Of a DNA stretch of 62,699 nucleotides, positions 1 to 9,331 are shown in pieces. This DNA is from Bacillus sp. AFS098217 (GTDB lineage: Bacteria > Bacillota > Bacilli > Bacillales > Bacillaceae_G), in assembly GCF_002551815.1 (NCBI RefSeq), contig NZ_NVPR01000163.1, positions 1 through 62,699 on the forward strand. Reading direction: 5' to 3'. Position numbers and translations under genes: made by a program. The notes under the pieces are model-generated. The model made no database searches, was not told the origin of the DNA, and was given only the letters and a program-made list of their open reading frames with translations. Within the stretch, counting starts at the first letter, position 1. Each line of letters starts with the position of its first letter.

Positions 1-50
1 CTTTTTATTCTGCATAGCAGGGATTTAGATGTCGAAAAATGAAAATGGAT
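1..50 (-). repeat. dispersed intergenic repeat, copy A (cut by window edge)
   Basis: The reverse complement of this stretch matches 21309-21358 at all but about four positions over 50 bases. The shared core contains TTTTTCGACATCTAAATC and ATGCAGAATAAAAA. Both copies lie just downstream of a Rho-independent terminator, outside coding sequence, in opposite orientations. It looks like one of the short repeats scattered between genes in the B. cereus group; I cannot name the family. Confidence 0.75.
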
Positions 51-60
51 TAATATAGTA

Positions 61-90
61 GAAAAAGGATAGAGCACCCTATCCTTTTTC
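61..90 (-). terminator. Rho-independent terminator of the MFS gene
   Basis: A perfect 12-bp stem (GAAAAAGGATAG with CTATCCTTTTTC) and 6-base loop sits just past the stop of the leftward MFS gene. T-rich arms on both strands could make it bidirectional. Confidence 0.8.
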
Positions 91-102
91 TACTATATAA
101 AG

Positions 103-1320
103 TTAAAGAGAAACGTCCTTTTCTTGCTGTTTTGTGTGTTTTAGTAAAATAAAAGATAAACAAACAGAACATAAAATAAGAAAGGAAGCAATGATATAAA
201 TCGTACGTACACCGAAAATATCGGTAATAATACCAACGCTTAGCATTGAGAGACCTGAAGCGGTTGAAGTGAGTGTACCGTGAGCGGTGTACATTTTTGA
301 TAATAAAGAAGGTGCTACACTTGTTTGTAAAACAGTTGTTTGAGAAATATCTCTCATTTGATAAGAAGGTCCCATTAGCACACAAAGAAATAGTGCAATA
401 AATCCGTTACTCGTTATGCCATATAAGAAAGTAAGTATACTAAATATAAGTGATCCTATAGCCATTGAACGTATTAAATTATTTTGAATATACGTGCTTA
501 TTCGCCATACTAAGAGGCCGCCTAGCAATGTTCCAATATAATAACTCGTATTAATATACCCCCACCATTCTTCGCCTTTATGAAGAGCAGTCGTTACATA
601 TGCCATGGTAACGCCGCCAATCCAAATTGTTCCAGCAAATGTTTCGATTAAATCCATATATGTAACTGTACGGAGAGAGGGGTGCTGGAATAATAGTTTC
701 CAACCTTCTATTAATGCAGCGGATTTGGAGACAGATTTATCTGAAGTTCTTTCAACTTGTATAGAACGCAATGAAACATATAATGTAATACATCCAAAAA
801 TCATTAAAATGTTATTGAAGATAAGTGTAGAAGTGGCCCCGATGAGAAGGACAATTATACTTGTAAAGGAATAAGCAGCAGCTTGAACGATTTGTGTTGA
901 AAAAGAAAAGACACTATTTACTTTTACTAACTTTTCTTGTGGTGTTAGGCGTGGAATAACAGCGTATAATAAAGGAGAACTCCAGCCACCGCATAATGAA
1001 ATGAGGATAACGAAAGTTAAAAGAACAGTAACGTTTGATGATAAAATAGGAAATAAAATCGTTAAGAGAATTAAAAAGATTGTTTTGATCCATTGTAGTG
1101 TAAAGAGTAATGAATAAGACGGAAAACGATTCATTAGAAGTGGTGCAGATGTACTAGCGATTAGGTTTGTAATAACTTGTAATAATGGAAAAAGGGCTGT
1201 GATAGTAGCTGATTTGGTTGTCATATATATATGAGTAGTAAGAATCATAACATAAACAACATCAGCGAGAGTAATACACACTTTAGACATCCAATAAAAG
1301 GATAAGGATTGTTTGTGCAA
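103..1320 (-). CDS. MFS-family transporter
   Basis: A 405-aa integral membrane protein with about 12 hydrophobic segments. A loop near the middle (around the sequence VERTSDKSVSK) separates two six-helix halves, as in drug- and siderophore-efflux members of the major facilitator superfamily (MFS_3/enterobactin-exporter-like). It probably exports a small molecule using the proton gradient; the substrate cannot be told. The gene is transcribed leftward, away from the NfeD/SPFH genes, and ends at its own terminator. Length is normal for the family. Confidence 0.8.
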   Translation of the reverse strand: MHKQSLSFYWMSKVCITLADVVYVMILTTHIYMTTKSATITALFPLLQVITNLIASTSAPLLMNRFPSYSLLFTLQWIKTIFLILLTILFPILSSNVTVLLTFVILISLCGGWSSPLLYAVIPRLTPQEKLVKVNSVFSFSTQIVQAAAYSFTSIIVLLIGATSTLIFNNILMIFGCITLYVSLRSIQVERTSDKSVSKSAALIEGWKLLFQHPSLRTVTYMDLIETFAGTIWIGGVTMAYVTTALHKGEEWWGYINTSYYIGTLLGGLLVWRISTYIQNNLIRSMAIGSLIFSILTFLYGITSNGFIALFLCVLMGPSYQMRDISQTTVLQTSVAPSLLSKMYTAHGTLTSTASGLSMLSVGIITDIFGVRTIYIIASFLILCSVCLSFILLKHTKQQEKDVSL

Positions 1321-1429
1321 TAAAGCTGCCTCCTTTGAATAGTCATTTTTTCTTTATATTTAATATAATCTGCAAAATAAATTTTGGAAAGAATTTTATT
1401 TTTGTAACTTTTACACAAGGATTTTCATG

Positions 1430-1725
1430 TATAATAAAGAATATATTAATATACTATTTTATTAATACCCATTGCGACAGTGAATATGTATAATAGCTTC
1501 TAGTAATGGACCCCGAATGGAGTAGGTGAGTGTAATTTTTTATCTGCTATTGATGGTTAGTCTTCACGGATTAAGCTTTTATGAACAATTATTTATCCGT
1601 TTACACAAGTCTACCTTGTTTTCTCTGAATCTTTAGACGGGGGAGTTGCTGCTCGCGAATAGCGGGATAAACAATTCTTTTTCTCATATACATGTAGAAA
1701 ATAGAAAAGAAAGTGAGGGTGGCAT
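1430..1725 (+). promoter_or_regulatory. promoter and long untranslated leader of the NfeD/SPFH operon
   Basis: A perfect TATAAT lies at 1430-1435, leaving about 285 bases before the first start codon and no open frame between. The leader has G/C-rich patches in an AT-rich background; CCCCG at about 1511-1515 can pair with CGGGG at about 1637-1641, closing a domain with smaller possible hairpins. I could not match it to a known riboswitch class by eye (not T-box, M-box or ydaO). It may be an uncharacterised leader or simply a long 5' UTR. Confidence 0.4.
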
Positions 1726-2154
1726 ATGGATGGATGGGTAGTTTGGTTTATTATAGCTGGAATTTTATTTATTGCAGAGATGTTATCAATTACTTTTTAC
1801 ATGCTGTGGCTCGGAATTGGAGCTGTTGTCGGAGGTCTTATTGCACTATTTGCTCCAGAGGCATTATTTCTACAAGTTGTTGTAGGTGCAATTGTGAGTT
1901 TAACTTTAACTTTCTTTACGAAAAGAATCTCCAAAAACTTTCGAGAGGCAAAAGGATTTACCGACACTGTCGATAAACTTGCTGGTAAAAAGGGTATCAT
2001 CATGCAAGCGATTACAAGCGAGGAAAATGGGATTGTGAAAGTGGATGGAGATATTTGGACTGCTATTTCAGATGTCCCCATTTCTGCTGGAGAAAGAGTC
2101 ATTGTTATAAAGAGGAGCAGTACTGTTTTATATGTGAAAAAGGAGAGTGAATAA
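1726..2154 (+). CDS. NfeD-like membrane protein
   Basis: A 142-aa protein: three hydrophobic segments in the first 65 residues, then a soluble C-terminal part (about 75-142) with the small beta-barrel (OB-fold) pattern of short NfeD proteins (KGIIMQAITSEENGIVKVDG). NfeD proteins partner with SPFH/stomatin proteins in the membrane, and the SPFH gene follows 2 bases after this stop, so the two form an operon. Start ATG at 1726 follows a GTGAGGGTGG ribosome site. Confidence 0.85.
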   Translation: MDGWVVWFIIAGILFIAEMLSITFYMLWLGIGAVVGGLIALFAPEALFLQVVVGAIVSLTLTFFTKRISKNFREAKGFTDTVDKLAGKKGIIMQAITSEENGIVKVDGDIWTAISDVPISAGERVIVIKRSSTVLYVKKESE

Positions 2155-2156
2155 GG

Positions 2157-3125
2157 ATGGTAGCATTAACATTAACGATTATTTTCGCATTAATTGTCGT
2201 TGTATTTGTAGCGTTAGCAATTAAAATTATTCCACAGCAAAAAGTTGGGGTTGTTGAAAGGTTTGGTAAATTTCAACGTATTATGCATCCGGGGTTAAAT
2301 CTTTTAATCCCAATTGTAGATCGTGTTCGCGTATACCATGATTTACGTATTCAACAAACGAATGTACCACCGCAAAAAGTTATTACAAAAGATAACGTAC
2401 AAGTAGAAATCGATACAATTATTTTCTATCAAATTGTTGAACCAGAACTTGCGACATACGGTATTTCAAACTATGAATACGGTGTTCGTAATATTACTTC
2501 TGCAACGATGCGTCAAATTATTGGTAAAATGGAACTGGATGAAACATTATCTGGCCGTGAGAAAATTTCAACAGAAATCCGCTTAGCGCTTGATGAAGCA
2601 ACAGAAAAATGGGGCGTTCGTATCGAACGTGTAGAAGTGGTTGATATTAATCCGCCAAAAGACGTGCAAGCATCGATGGAAAAACAAATGAAAGCAGAGC
2701 GTAATAAGCGTGCGATTATATTAGAAGCAGAAGCGGCTAAACAAGATAAAGTCCTTCGTGCTGAAGGGGAAAAGCAAAGTAAAATTTTAATGGCTGAAGG
2801 GGATAAAGAAGCACGTATTCGCGAAGCAGAGGGTATAAGAGAAGCAAAAGAACTAGAAGCACAAGGGGAAGCAAGGGCGATCGAAACTATTGCGAAAGCG
2901 GAACAAAACCGTATTGAATTAATACGTGAAGCGAATTTAGATGAGCGCGTTCTTGCTTATAAATCATTCGAATCATTAGCTGAAGTTGCAAAAGGGCCAG
3001 CTAATAAAGTCTTCATCCCATCAAATGCAATTGAAACACTCGGCACACTTGGTGCAATCGGTGAAATTTTTAAAGAAAAACAAGCGAAGAAATTACCTTC
3101 TTCTGATACACCAAAAGAACAATAG
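2157..3125 (+). CDS. SPFH/band-7 (stomatin/QmcA-like) protein
   Basis: A 322-aa protein with one N-terminal transmembrane segment (about 3-25), a band-7/SPFH domain (about 27-190, starting IIPQQKVGVVERFGKFQRI) and a long Ala/Glu/Lys coiled coil (about 175-260) with repeated EAEA/AEGE motifs. Such proteins form large oligomeric membrane scaffolds associated with protein quality control and membrane domains. Read with the upstream NfeD gene from the same message. Start ATG 2157 follows an AAGGAG site; a terminator follows at 3135-3165. Confidence 0.9.
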   Translation: MVALTLTIIFALIVVVFVALAIKIIPQQKVGVVERFGKFQRIMHPGLNLLIPIVDRVRVYHDLRIQQTNVPPQKVITKDNVQVEIDTIIFYQIVEPELATYGISNYEYGVRNITSATMRQIIGKMELDETLSGREKISTEIRLALDEATEKWGVRIERVEVVDINPPKDVQASMEKQMKAERNKRAIILEAEAAKQDKVLRAEGEKQSKILMAEGDKEARIREAEGIREAKELEAQGEARAIETIAKAEQNRIELIREANLDERVLAYKSFESLAEVAKGPANKVFIPSNAIETLGTLGAIGEIFKEKQAKKLPSSDTPKEQ

Positions 3126-3134
3126 AAACGAGAA

Positions 3135-3165
3135 AGAGAAATGGGCTGCCATTTCTCTTTTTTTT
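3135..3165 (+). terminator. terminator after the NfeD/SPFH operon
   Basis: AGAGAAATGG pairs with CCATTTCTCT around a 4-base loop, followed by a run of T. Confidence 0.9.
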
Positions 3166-3176
3166 AGGGGGATTCA

Positions 3177-3428
3177 ATGAAACGATTTTTACATGTTTTA
3201 AAGATTTGTATGGTGGGTGTATTTGTTTTGATTTGGTGTTGGGTAATGAAAGATATCATTTTCAATTCATACTTAAATTATTCTGTTTGGTTACATTGGC
3301 TATATAGTATTTGTTTCTCGTTAAGTTCTATCAACGCGTATAGATCAAATAAAAAGGTATTTGCTTTCCTATTCTTTTTAGCAGTTGCACTAAATGTAAT
3401 CAGTGTATTGAAAATGTATATTACATAA
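3177..3428 (+). CDS. small membrane protein of unknown function
   Basis: 83 aa with three likely membrane segments (about 8-28, 35-53, 60-80) and a basic N-terminus. Start ATG 3177 follows GGGGGA at close spacing. Lies between the SPFH operon terminator and the SpoIIP-family gene, in the same direction. No family recognised. Confidence 0.6.
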   Translation: MKRFLHVLKICMVGVFVLIWCWVMKDIIFNSYLNYSVWLHWLYSICFSLSSINAYRSNKKVFAFLFFLAVALNVISVLKMYIT

Positions 3429-3464
3429 AGCTTGTACATATCAATGTATAAAGAAGGTGATACA

Positions 3465-4595
3465 TTGAAAAAGTATGCAACTCGTATACGTGGGAAAAAA
3501 TTACTACTTTTTATTTTATCTTATGCATTTGTAATAGTAGCAACGGCGTCTATTGTGACTTCGCTTTTACATACAATGAAATCTTATTATGTGAATCAGT
3601 GGTTTGGGAAGGTCTCGATGCAAGGTTTTGTTCGAATGTTGGAAAATGAAAATCATTATTTTGCATTTGATTATTTTAAAACAAATAAGCGAGAATCAGT
3701 TGGGAATTTGTTATTTTCTATTGCGACGGATCTTAAAATACAAGATTTAAGAACGTTCGTTGGGAAAGAAGTGCCTGGGATGTCAAAGTACTATTCTAAT
3801 ATTATCGTAGCTGGAGAAGGAACAGATTATACGAATATTCCCAATGAATCTAGTGTGCCAATTGAAGAGGTAACGAAAGAACGTGAAGTAGCGAAGGAGA
3901 AAGTTAAAGAAGCAGACGAAAAGAATCCTGTACAAAAAAATAAAAGCGATGTAAAAGGTGAAAGTGCTGTATTTATTTATCATACACATAGCTGGGAATC
4001 TTTCTATCCATTATTACCTGGAGCGAAAAGTCCATCGAGTCCAGATGTAAATGTTTCGCTTTTAGGAGAGCGTCTAAAAGAACAATTAGAGGGACAAGGA
4101 ATACCAGTTTTTCATGATAAAACAAATATGGGAGATTTATTAGCGAATAAGAAATTAAAGTGGTATCAAGCATATAATGCATCTCATGGTTATGTGAAAG
4201 AAGCGTTAGCGCAAAATAAAAAAATTATGTTTCCAATCGACATTCATAGGGACGATAGGCGGAAGGATGTCACGACAAAAGTGATTAATGGAAAATCCTA
4301 TGCAAGGTTATATTTTATAATAGGAATGGAAAACGAAGGGCATTCCAATAATGAAAAGATTGCAAGAGCGATAAATTCATATCTAGATGAAAATTATTAC
4401 GGATTAAGTCGAGGGATTTTCCCAAAATATAAAAAGGATGGAAATGGCGTTTATAATCAAGATTTATCAAAAAATGCAATGCTTATCGAAGTTGGTGGCG
4501 TTGATAATACTTTAGAAGAGCTATATAACACGATTGATGTACTCGCTGAAGTGTTTAGTAAATATTATTGGGAAGCAGAGAAAGTGAATGGATGA
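3465..4595 (+). CDS. spoIIP: SpoIIP-family peptidoglycan amidase/endopeptidase
   Basis: 376 aa from a TTG start at 3465, chosen because AGAAGGTGA lies 7 bases upstream; upstream ATGs lack such a site. One N-terminal membrane anchor (about 11-33), a Glu/Lys-rich linker, then the SpoIIP catalytic domain with the hallmark YHTHSWESFYP, DIHRD and IEVGG motifs. SpoIIP removes stem peptides and cleaves glycan crosslinks during forespore engulfment, with SpoIID and SpoIIM. No gpr gene adjoins it, unlike the usual gpr-spoIIP pair, so this may be a paralogue rather than the main copy. Confidence 0.85.
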   Translation: MKKYATRIRGKKLLLFILSYAFVIVATASIVTSLLHTMKSYYVNQWFGKVSMQGFVRMLENENHYFAFDYFKTNKRESVGNLLFSIATDLKIQDLRTFVGKEVPGMSKYYSNIIVAGEGTDYTNIPNESSVPIEEVTKEREVAKEKVKEADEKNPVQKNKSDVKGESAVFIYHTHSWESFYPLLPGAKSPSSPDVNVSLLGERLKEQLEGQGIPVFHDKTNMGDLLANKKLKWYQAYNASHGYVKEALAQNKKIMFPIDIHRDDRRKDVTTKVINGKSYARLYFIIGMENEGHSNNEKIARAINSYLDENYYGLSRGIFPKYKKDGNGVYNQDLSKNAMLIEVGGVDNTLEELYNTIDVLAEVFSKYYWEAEKVNG

Positions 4596-4602
4596 TGTAA
4601 GA

Positions 4603-4627
4603 GGGATAGGGAACTGTCCCTTTTTTA
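4603..4627 (+). terminator. probable terminator of the SpoIIP-family gene
   Basis: A short GGGA...TCCC stem followed by TTTTTT, directly after the stop codon. The stem is weak. Confidence 0.55.
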
Positions 4628-4794
4628 CATGTTCCTTAAAAAATTTAGTAGAATTTCATAATGTGAAATAAGGCAGTAGTTTCGAATAGGGATTGGTTTA
4701 TAATAATTAAAAATTCTGTCAATTTAAAGAAGGGCAGAATTTCTAAACTTATTTGTATAGTAAATTTCAAAATGTATATATTGGAGGGGAAAAA

Positions 4795-6267
4795 ATGGCG
4801 ATTCGAACAGGGGCTCAGTATATTGAGGGATTAAAGGCGAGAAATCCTGAAATTTGGATTGGGGGAAGAAGAGTAACAGATGTTGTAAATGAAGATGTTT
4901 TTCGGGAACCGATTCTACAAATTGCTAAATTATATGATATGCAGCATGATCCTAAATACCAAGACAAAATTACCTATATATGTAAAGAAACAGGAGAACG
5001 AGTTTCGAATGCGTTTTTAGTTCCGAAAAACTATGAGGACTTAAAAGCACGTCGTGAATTATTTGAAGTATGGTCAAAGGCTACATTCGGTCTAATGGGT
5101 AGAACACCAGACTTTTTAAATGTTACAGTTACTTCAATGGCGAGCAATGCATGGTTTTTTGAAAAATTTGATTCCTCATGGGGGAACAATATAAAAAATT
5201 ATTATAAACATATACGTGATCAAGATTTGTTTTTAACACATGCGATTATCAATCCACAGAATGATCGAAGCAAAGCTTCATATCAGCAAGAAGATGAAAC
5301 GATGCATTTAGGTGTAGTGAACGAAACAGAAGAAGGAATGTATGTGAGCGGAGCTAAGATGTTAGCGACACTTGCACCAATTACGGATGAAGTGATTATT
5401 TATTCATATCCAAGTTTTAAACCTGGTGATGAGCGTCATGCAATTTCTTTTGCAGTTCCTATTGATGCGCCAGGGTTAAGAATCTTTTGTCGCGAGCCAA
5501 TGCAAGATGGAAAACGCTCCTTGTTTGATCATCCGCTTGCATCAAGGTTTGAAGAAATAGATGCACTCCTTGTTTTTCATAATGTGTTTATCCCGTGGGA
5601 TAAAGTGTTTATTTATCAAAGTGTCGAGGCTGGAAATCAACTGTATCCAAAAACAGGAATTGGACATCAACCGGCACACCAATCGGGAGTCAGAGGATTA
5701 GTGAAACTTTCTTTTGCCGCAGAAGTAGCTATAAAGCTAGCAGATTCAATTGGAGTAGACGGCTTTTTAAATGTACAGAATCAGTTAGCAGAATTAATGC
5801 AGGATGTAGAGACAATCCGGGCACTCTTGCAAGTAGCTGAATATGAGTATGAAATGAATGCATACGGTGAAGCTATACCTGCAAGGTTGCCACTTGATAC
5901 GATACGCAGCTTATTACCTAAAATGTATCCGCGTGCCATTGAGATTATTCAAACCATTGGTGCGGGTGGACTTCTTATGTCGCCAACCGGTGCTGACTTT
6001 ATGAATCCTGAGATTCAAGATGATATGCATAAATACTATATTGGTCGTGAAGGAGTATCTTCAGAAGAGCGCGTTCGGTTGTTTAAGTTAGCTTGGGATT
6101 TATGTGGTGAAGCATTTGGACAACGTTTATTACAATATGAGCGGTATTACTCTGGCGATCCAGTTCGAAAAATGGGTATGTTTTATAATGCATATAAAAA
6201 GCAACAATCTTTTTCGCTCGTGGACAGTGCTTTGCAAACGAATGCGTCTGAGAATGCATTAAGTTAA
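4795..6267 (+). CDS. FADH2-dependent aromatic monooxygenase, probable anthranilate 3-monooxygenase
   Basis: 490 aa from ATG 4795, after a TTGGAGGGGAAAAA ribosome site. Full-length relative of the oxygenase component of 4-hydroxyphenylacetate 3-monooxygenase (HpaB family, acyl-CoA-dehydrogenase fold). It uses reduced FAD supplied by a separate reductase to hydroxylate an aromatic ring. Because every downstream gene belongs to 3-hydroxyanthranilate breakdown, the likely substrate is anthranilate, giving 3-hydroxyanthranilate, as reported for the GeoA enzyme of Geobacillus thermodenitrificans NG80-2. Substrate is inferred from context; a 4-hydroxyphenylacetate enzyme is the alternative. First gene of the cluster. 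Confidence 0.8.
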   Translation: MAIRTGAQYIEGLKARNPEIWIGGRRVTDVVNEDVFREPILQIAKLYDMQHDPKYQDKITYICKETGERVSNAFLVPKNYEDLKARRELFEVWSKATFGLMGRTPDFLNVTVTSMASNAWFFEKFDSSWGNNIKNYYKHIRDQDLFLTHAIINPQNDRSKASYQQEDETMHLGVVNETEEGMYVSGAKMLATLAPITDEVIIYSYPSFKPGDERHAISFAVPIDAPGLRIFCREPMQDGKRSLFDHPLASRFEEIDALLVFHNVFIPWDKVFIYQSVEAGNQLYPKTGIGHQPAHQSGVRGLVKLSFAAEVAIKLADSIGVDGFLNVQNQLAELMQDVETIRALLQVAEYEYEMNAYGEAIPARLPLDTIRSLLPKMYPRAIEIIQTIGAGGLLMSPTGADFMNPEIQDDMHKYYIGREGVSSEERVRLFKLAWDLCGEAFGQRLLQYERYYSGDPVRKMGMFYNAYKKQQSFSLVDSALQTNASENALS

Positions 6268-6268
6268 T

Positions 6269-6296
6269 ACTAAAATGAGTACGCTTACATTTTAGT
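6269..6296. promoter_or_regulatory. inverted repeat between the monooxygenase and the IclR gene
   Basis: ACTAAAATG and CATTTTAGT form a perfect 9-bp inverted repeat around a 10-base centre. No T run follows, so it is a poor terminator; it could be an IclR-type operator or an mRNA processing hairpin. Confidence 0.45.
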
Positions 6297-6420
6297 GAAT
6301 AAGGAAGGAGCGTTAAGTAAGTATAAAGAATTTTACTGTTAGGATGAAAATCTTCTTATATGTTTTAGCTATATATGGAGGGCAAGTTATATGTAACTGA
6401 AATAGAGGAGGTAAGTGATT

Positions 6421-7167
6421 TTGATAGCATCTATCAGTAAGATTTGTAAAATTCTAAATTGTTTCACGAACGATGAGCCAGTTCTAGGAAACTCTGAAAT
6501 TGCATCGAAATTAAATATGAATCCAAGTACGGTTCACCATCTTGTCCGTACATTGTGTGAAGAAGGAATGTTAATTCGAGATGAGCAGAGAAAATACCGA
6601 TTAGGTTGGAAATTGTTAGAGTGGGGCAATCAAGTGATGTTTCAACAAGAGATATATAGCGGGGCGATTCCAATTGTTGAAGAACTTGTAAGGAAATTTA
6701 ATGGGACGGTGCATATCGGTATGTTTGACCGTGGAGATGTTGTATTTATTTTGAAAGTTTCATCAAAGGACTCTGTTCAAATATCAACTCATGTCGGATC
6801 AAGAAAACCTGCATATTGCACAAGTACAGGAAAAGTTCTTCTTTCATTTAATCCTTCTTCTTTAGAATATACTCCAGAAAATGGGCTGTTGCCTCGAGCG
6901 CCAAACACAATTACTTGTATGAAGAGATTTCAAGAAGAGTTACAGACAATTCGTAAGCAAGGTTACTCCATAAGTGATAATGAAAATGAACATGGGTTAT
7001 ATGGCATTGCAGCTCCTATTCGTTCTTACACTGGGAGGACCATTGCGGCTCTTAATATTGTTGGTCCGAAAACGTATATGCAAGGAAGCAATAGCCAAGT
7101 CATGATTCAAAGTGTGATGAATACTGCAAATTTAATTTCAAAGGAATTTGGTTATTTAGACATTTAA
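6421..7167 (+). CDS. IclR-family transcriptional regulator
   Basis: 248 aa from TTG 6421, placed 9 bases after GAGGAGG; an in-frame GTG at 6415 is too close to that site. N-terminal winged helix-turn-helix (about 1-65, with NSEIASKLNMNPSTVHHLVR) and a C-terminal effector-binding IclR domain (about 80-245, including AYCTSTGKVLLSF). IclR proteins commonly control aromatic catabolism genes next to them, and the gene sits inside the cluster, so it is the likely pathway-specific regulator. Effector unknown; a pathway intermediate is plausible. Confidence 0.9.
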   Translation: MIASISKICKILNCFTNDEPVLGNSEIASKLNMNPSTVHHLVRTLCEEGMLIRDEQRKYRLGWKLLEWGNQVMFQQEIYSGAIPIVEELVRKFNGTVHIGMFDRGDVVFILKVSSKDSVQISTHVGSRKPAYCTSTGKVLLSFNPSSLEYTPENGLLPRAPNTITCMKRFQEELQTIRKQGYSISDNENEHGLYGIAAPIRSYTGRTIAALNIVGPKTYMQGSNSQVMIQSVMNTANLISKEFGYLDI

Positions 7168-7186
7168 CCATAACTGTAAAAGAGAG

Positions 7187-7735
7187 GTGAGAATCATTTA
7201 TATACATGATCATAGTGTACCTGAATTAACAAAATCGATTGTTTCTATTGGAGCATTTGATGGTGTGCATAAGGGACATCAGGCCGTTATTAGAAATGCA
7301 ATAGAGAGAGCAAAAAAATTAAAGATTACAAATGTCGTGTATACATTTGATCCACCACCACGTTCTTATTTTCAGGGAACACAAGTGCTGACGCCAATTA
7401 ATGAGAAGTTAAATCGATTTCAGGAACTAGGTGTTGAGCATGTAATCGTTATTCGTTTTGATGAGTCGTATGTAACGAGAAGGGCTAGTTACTTTATTCA
7501 AGAATTACAAAGATTATGCCCAATTGAAATTTATGTTGGAGAAGATTTTCGATTTGGAAAAAATCGCGAGGGTGATATAGACCTACTGATGAAATACTTT
7601 GATGTTTCTATCGTCGAAGAGGTTTGCTGTGAAGACGGTGAACGAATTTCTTCCACGAGGATCAGAAATCATTTATTTCAAGGAGAATTACAGAGATCTC
7701 ATTCACTATTAGGGTGGCCTCTCAAGACAATATAA
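7187..7735 (+). CDS. stand-alone FAD synthetase (RibF N-terminal domain only)
   Basis: About 182 aa carrying the FMN adenylyltransferase half of RibF: GAFDGVHKGHQ nucleotidyltransferase motif, VYTFDPPP, and the terminal ISSTRIR motif. The C-terminal riboflavin kinase domain of ordinary RibF (about 310 aa) is absent. It would turn FMN into FAD, supplying cofactor to the FADH2-dependent monooxygenase at 4795; a RibF-like protein is also part of the Geobacillus anthranilate hydroxylation system. Start uncertain: GTG 7187 overlaps its own ribosome site, and ATT 7196 is better spaced after GAGAGGTGA. Confidence 0.8.
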   Translation: MRIIYIHDHSVPELTKSIVSIGAFDGVHKGHQAVIRNAIERAKKLKITNVVYTFDPPPRSYFQGTQVLTPINEKLNRFQELGVEHVIVIRFDESYVTRRASYFIQELQRLCPIEIYVGEDFRFGKNREGDIDLLMKYFDVSIVEEVCCEDGERISSTRIRNHLFQGELQRSHSLLGWPLKTI

Positions 7736-7763
7736 ATGGAATGAACTATAAGGAGGAAAAAGC

Positions 7764-8303
7764 ATGTCAAAAACATTACAATCTTTTAATTTACTAAAAT
7801 GGATTGATGAAAATAAAGAGTTATTAAAACCACCAGTAAATAACAAAGTAATTTGGCAAGACTCGGAATTTATTGCCATGATTTTAGGAGGACCTAATAG
7901 AAGACGTGATTTCCATGTGGATCCTTCAGATGAATTCTTTTATCAAATAAAAGGCGAATGCTATGTGGAATGTATTACGGAAGAAGGAAAACGTGAAGTC
8001 GTGACAGTAAAAGAAGGCGATGTATTTATGCTGCCAGCTATGGTACCGCATTCACCACATCGCGTTGCAGACACATATGGATTAGTAATTGAAAGAAAAC
8101 GTAACCAAGGAGAACTTGAGGATTTTGTATGGTTCTGTGATGAGTGTAACCATGAAATGCATCGTGTACGGGTTCAATTAAGCGATATCGAAAAACAAGT
8201 GAAAGAAGCAATTTATAGCTTTAATTCAAATAAGGAAATTCGTGCATGTAAAAACTGTGGACATATTATGCCTGAAGAAGTGGAGGAATGGAAGTGCGAA
8301 TAG
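7764..8303 (+). CDS. nbaC: 3-hydroxyanthranilate 3,4-dioxygenase
   Basis: 179-aa cupin dioxygenase that opens the ring of 3-hydroxyanthranilate to 2-amino-3-carboxymuconate 6-semialdehyde. Catalytic iron ligands fit His51, Glu57 and His96 (HVDPSDEFF and PAMVPHSPHR). The C-terminus has the bacterial rubredoxin-like second iron site: Cys125/Cys128 (CDEC) and Cys162/Cys165 (CKNC). ATG 7764 follows AAGGAGG. The stop overlaps the start of the decarboxylase gene, so they are translationally coupled. Confidence 0.93.
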   Translation: MSKTLQSFNLLKWIDENKELLKPPVNNKVIWQDSEFIAMILGGPNRRRDFHVDPSDEFFYQIKGECYVECITEEGKREVVTVKEGDVFMLPAMVPHSPHRVADTYGLVIERKRNQGELEDFVWFCDECNHEMHRVRVQLSDIEKQVKEAIYSFNSNKEIRACKNCGHIMPEEVEEWKCE

Positions 8304-9331
8304 ATTTTCATACACATATTATTCCTGAAACATTTCCGGATTTTGAAGAGAAGTTTGGTGGTGGCCGGTGGCCGATATTAAATCGGACTTGTACATGTGG
8401 TGCAACCATTATGGTTGGAGGGAAGAGCTTTCGCGATGTGACAGACCAGGTATGGTGTCCAGAGAAAAGAATTGAAGATATGAACCGTGAAGGTGTTGAT
8501 ATACAAGTATTATCACCAATTCCTGTTACATTTTCCTATTGGGCAAAACCAGAAGAAGCGGAAAGCATGGCGCGTATTCAAAATGATTTTATTGCAGAAA
8601 CAGTATTGGCATATCCAGATCGTTTTGTTGGGTTAGGAACAGTACCGATGCAAGATGGAGAAACGGCAGTTCGTGAGATGGAGCGCTGTATAACAGAATT
8701 AAACTTACATGGAATTGAAATTGGCACGAATGTCAATGGAAAAAATTTAGATGATCCGTCATTTATTGAATTCTTCCGAATGGCTGAAAAGTGGCAAGTC
8801 CCAATTTTTATTCATCCATGGGAAACATTAGGTCGTGATAGAATGCCACATCATAATTTTATGTATACAGTCGGAATGCCAAGTGAAACGGCTCTTGCCG
8901 CAGCCACACTTATATGGAGCGGGATAATGGAGAAGTTTCCTAAGCTGAAAATTTGCTTTGCTCATGGTGGAGGTTCTTTTCCGTATATTTTGCCGCGATT
9001 AGATCAAGGATGGCAAGTATGGCCACATCTGAGATTAACTACATATCCTCCGAGCCATTACGCAAAGAAATTTTATTTCGATTCTCTAAACTATGATCCA
9101 ATTAATCTTAAATATATGATTGAGAGATTTGGACATGAAAAGATTTTTATGGGGTCGGATTATCCGTTTTTACTACGAGAAATTCAGCCAGGTAAAGTAA
9201 TTGACGAGACACTTGAGTTATCAGAGGAGCAAAGGGAAGCGATGCTTGGCGGAAATGCAGCGAGTTTCTTAAATATTGATATAAAAAAAAGAGGTGTAGT
9301 ATATGCAGAAAGTACAAACACCAGAGAGTAA
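8294..9331 (+). CDS. nbaD: 2-amino-3-carboxymuconate 6-semialdehyde decarboxylase (ACMSD)
   Basis: 345-aa zinc amidohydrolase-family decarboxylase; product is 2-aminomuconate 6-semialdehyde. Visible metal-site motifs: N-terminal DFHTHIIPE, FIHPWET, CFAHGGGSFPY and MGSDYPF. GTG 8294 is preferred because GTGGAGGA lies 7 bases before it; ATG 8288 would sit against that site. Overlaps the dioxygenase gene by 10 bases and the deaminase gene by 29, indicating tight coupling. Confidence 0.92.
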   Translation: MRIDFHTHIIPETFPDFEEKFGGGRWPILNRTCTCGATIMVGGKSFRDVTDQVWCPEKRIEDMNREGVDIQVLSPIPVTFSYWAKPEEAESMARIQNDFIAETVLAYPDRFVGLGTVPMQDGETAVREMERCITELNLHGIEIGTNVNGKNLDDPSFIEFFRMAEKWQVPIFIHPWETLGRDRMPHHNFMYTVGMPSETALAAATLIWSGIMEKFPKLKICFAHGGGSFPYILPRLDQGWQVWPHLRLTTYPPSHYAKKFYFDSLNYDPINLKYMIERFGHEKIFMGSDYPFLLREIQPGKVIDETLELSEEQREAMLGGNAASFLNIDIKKRGVVYAESTNTRE

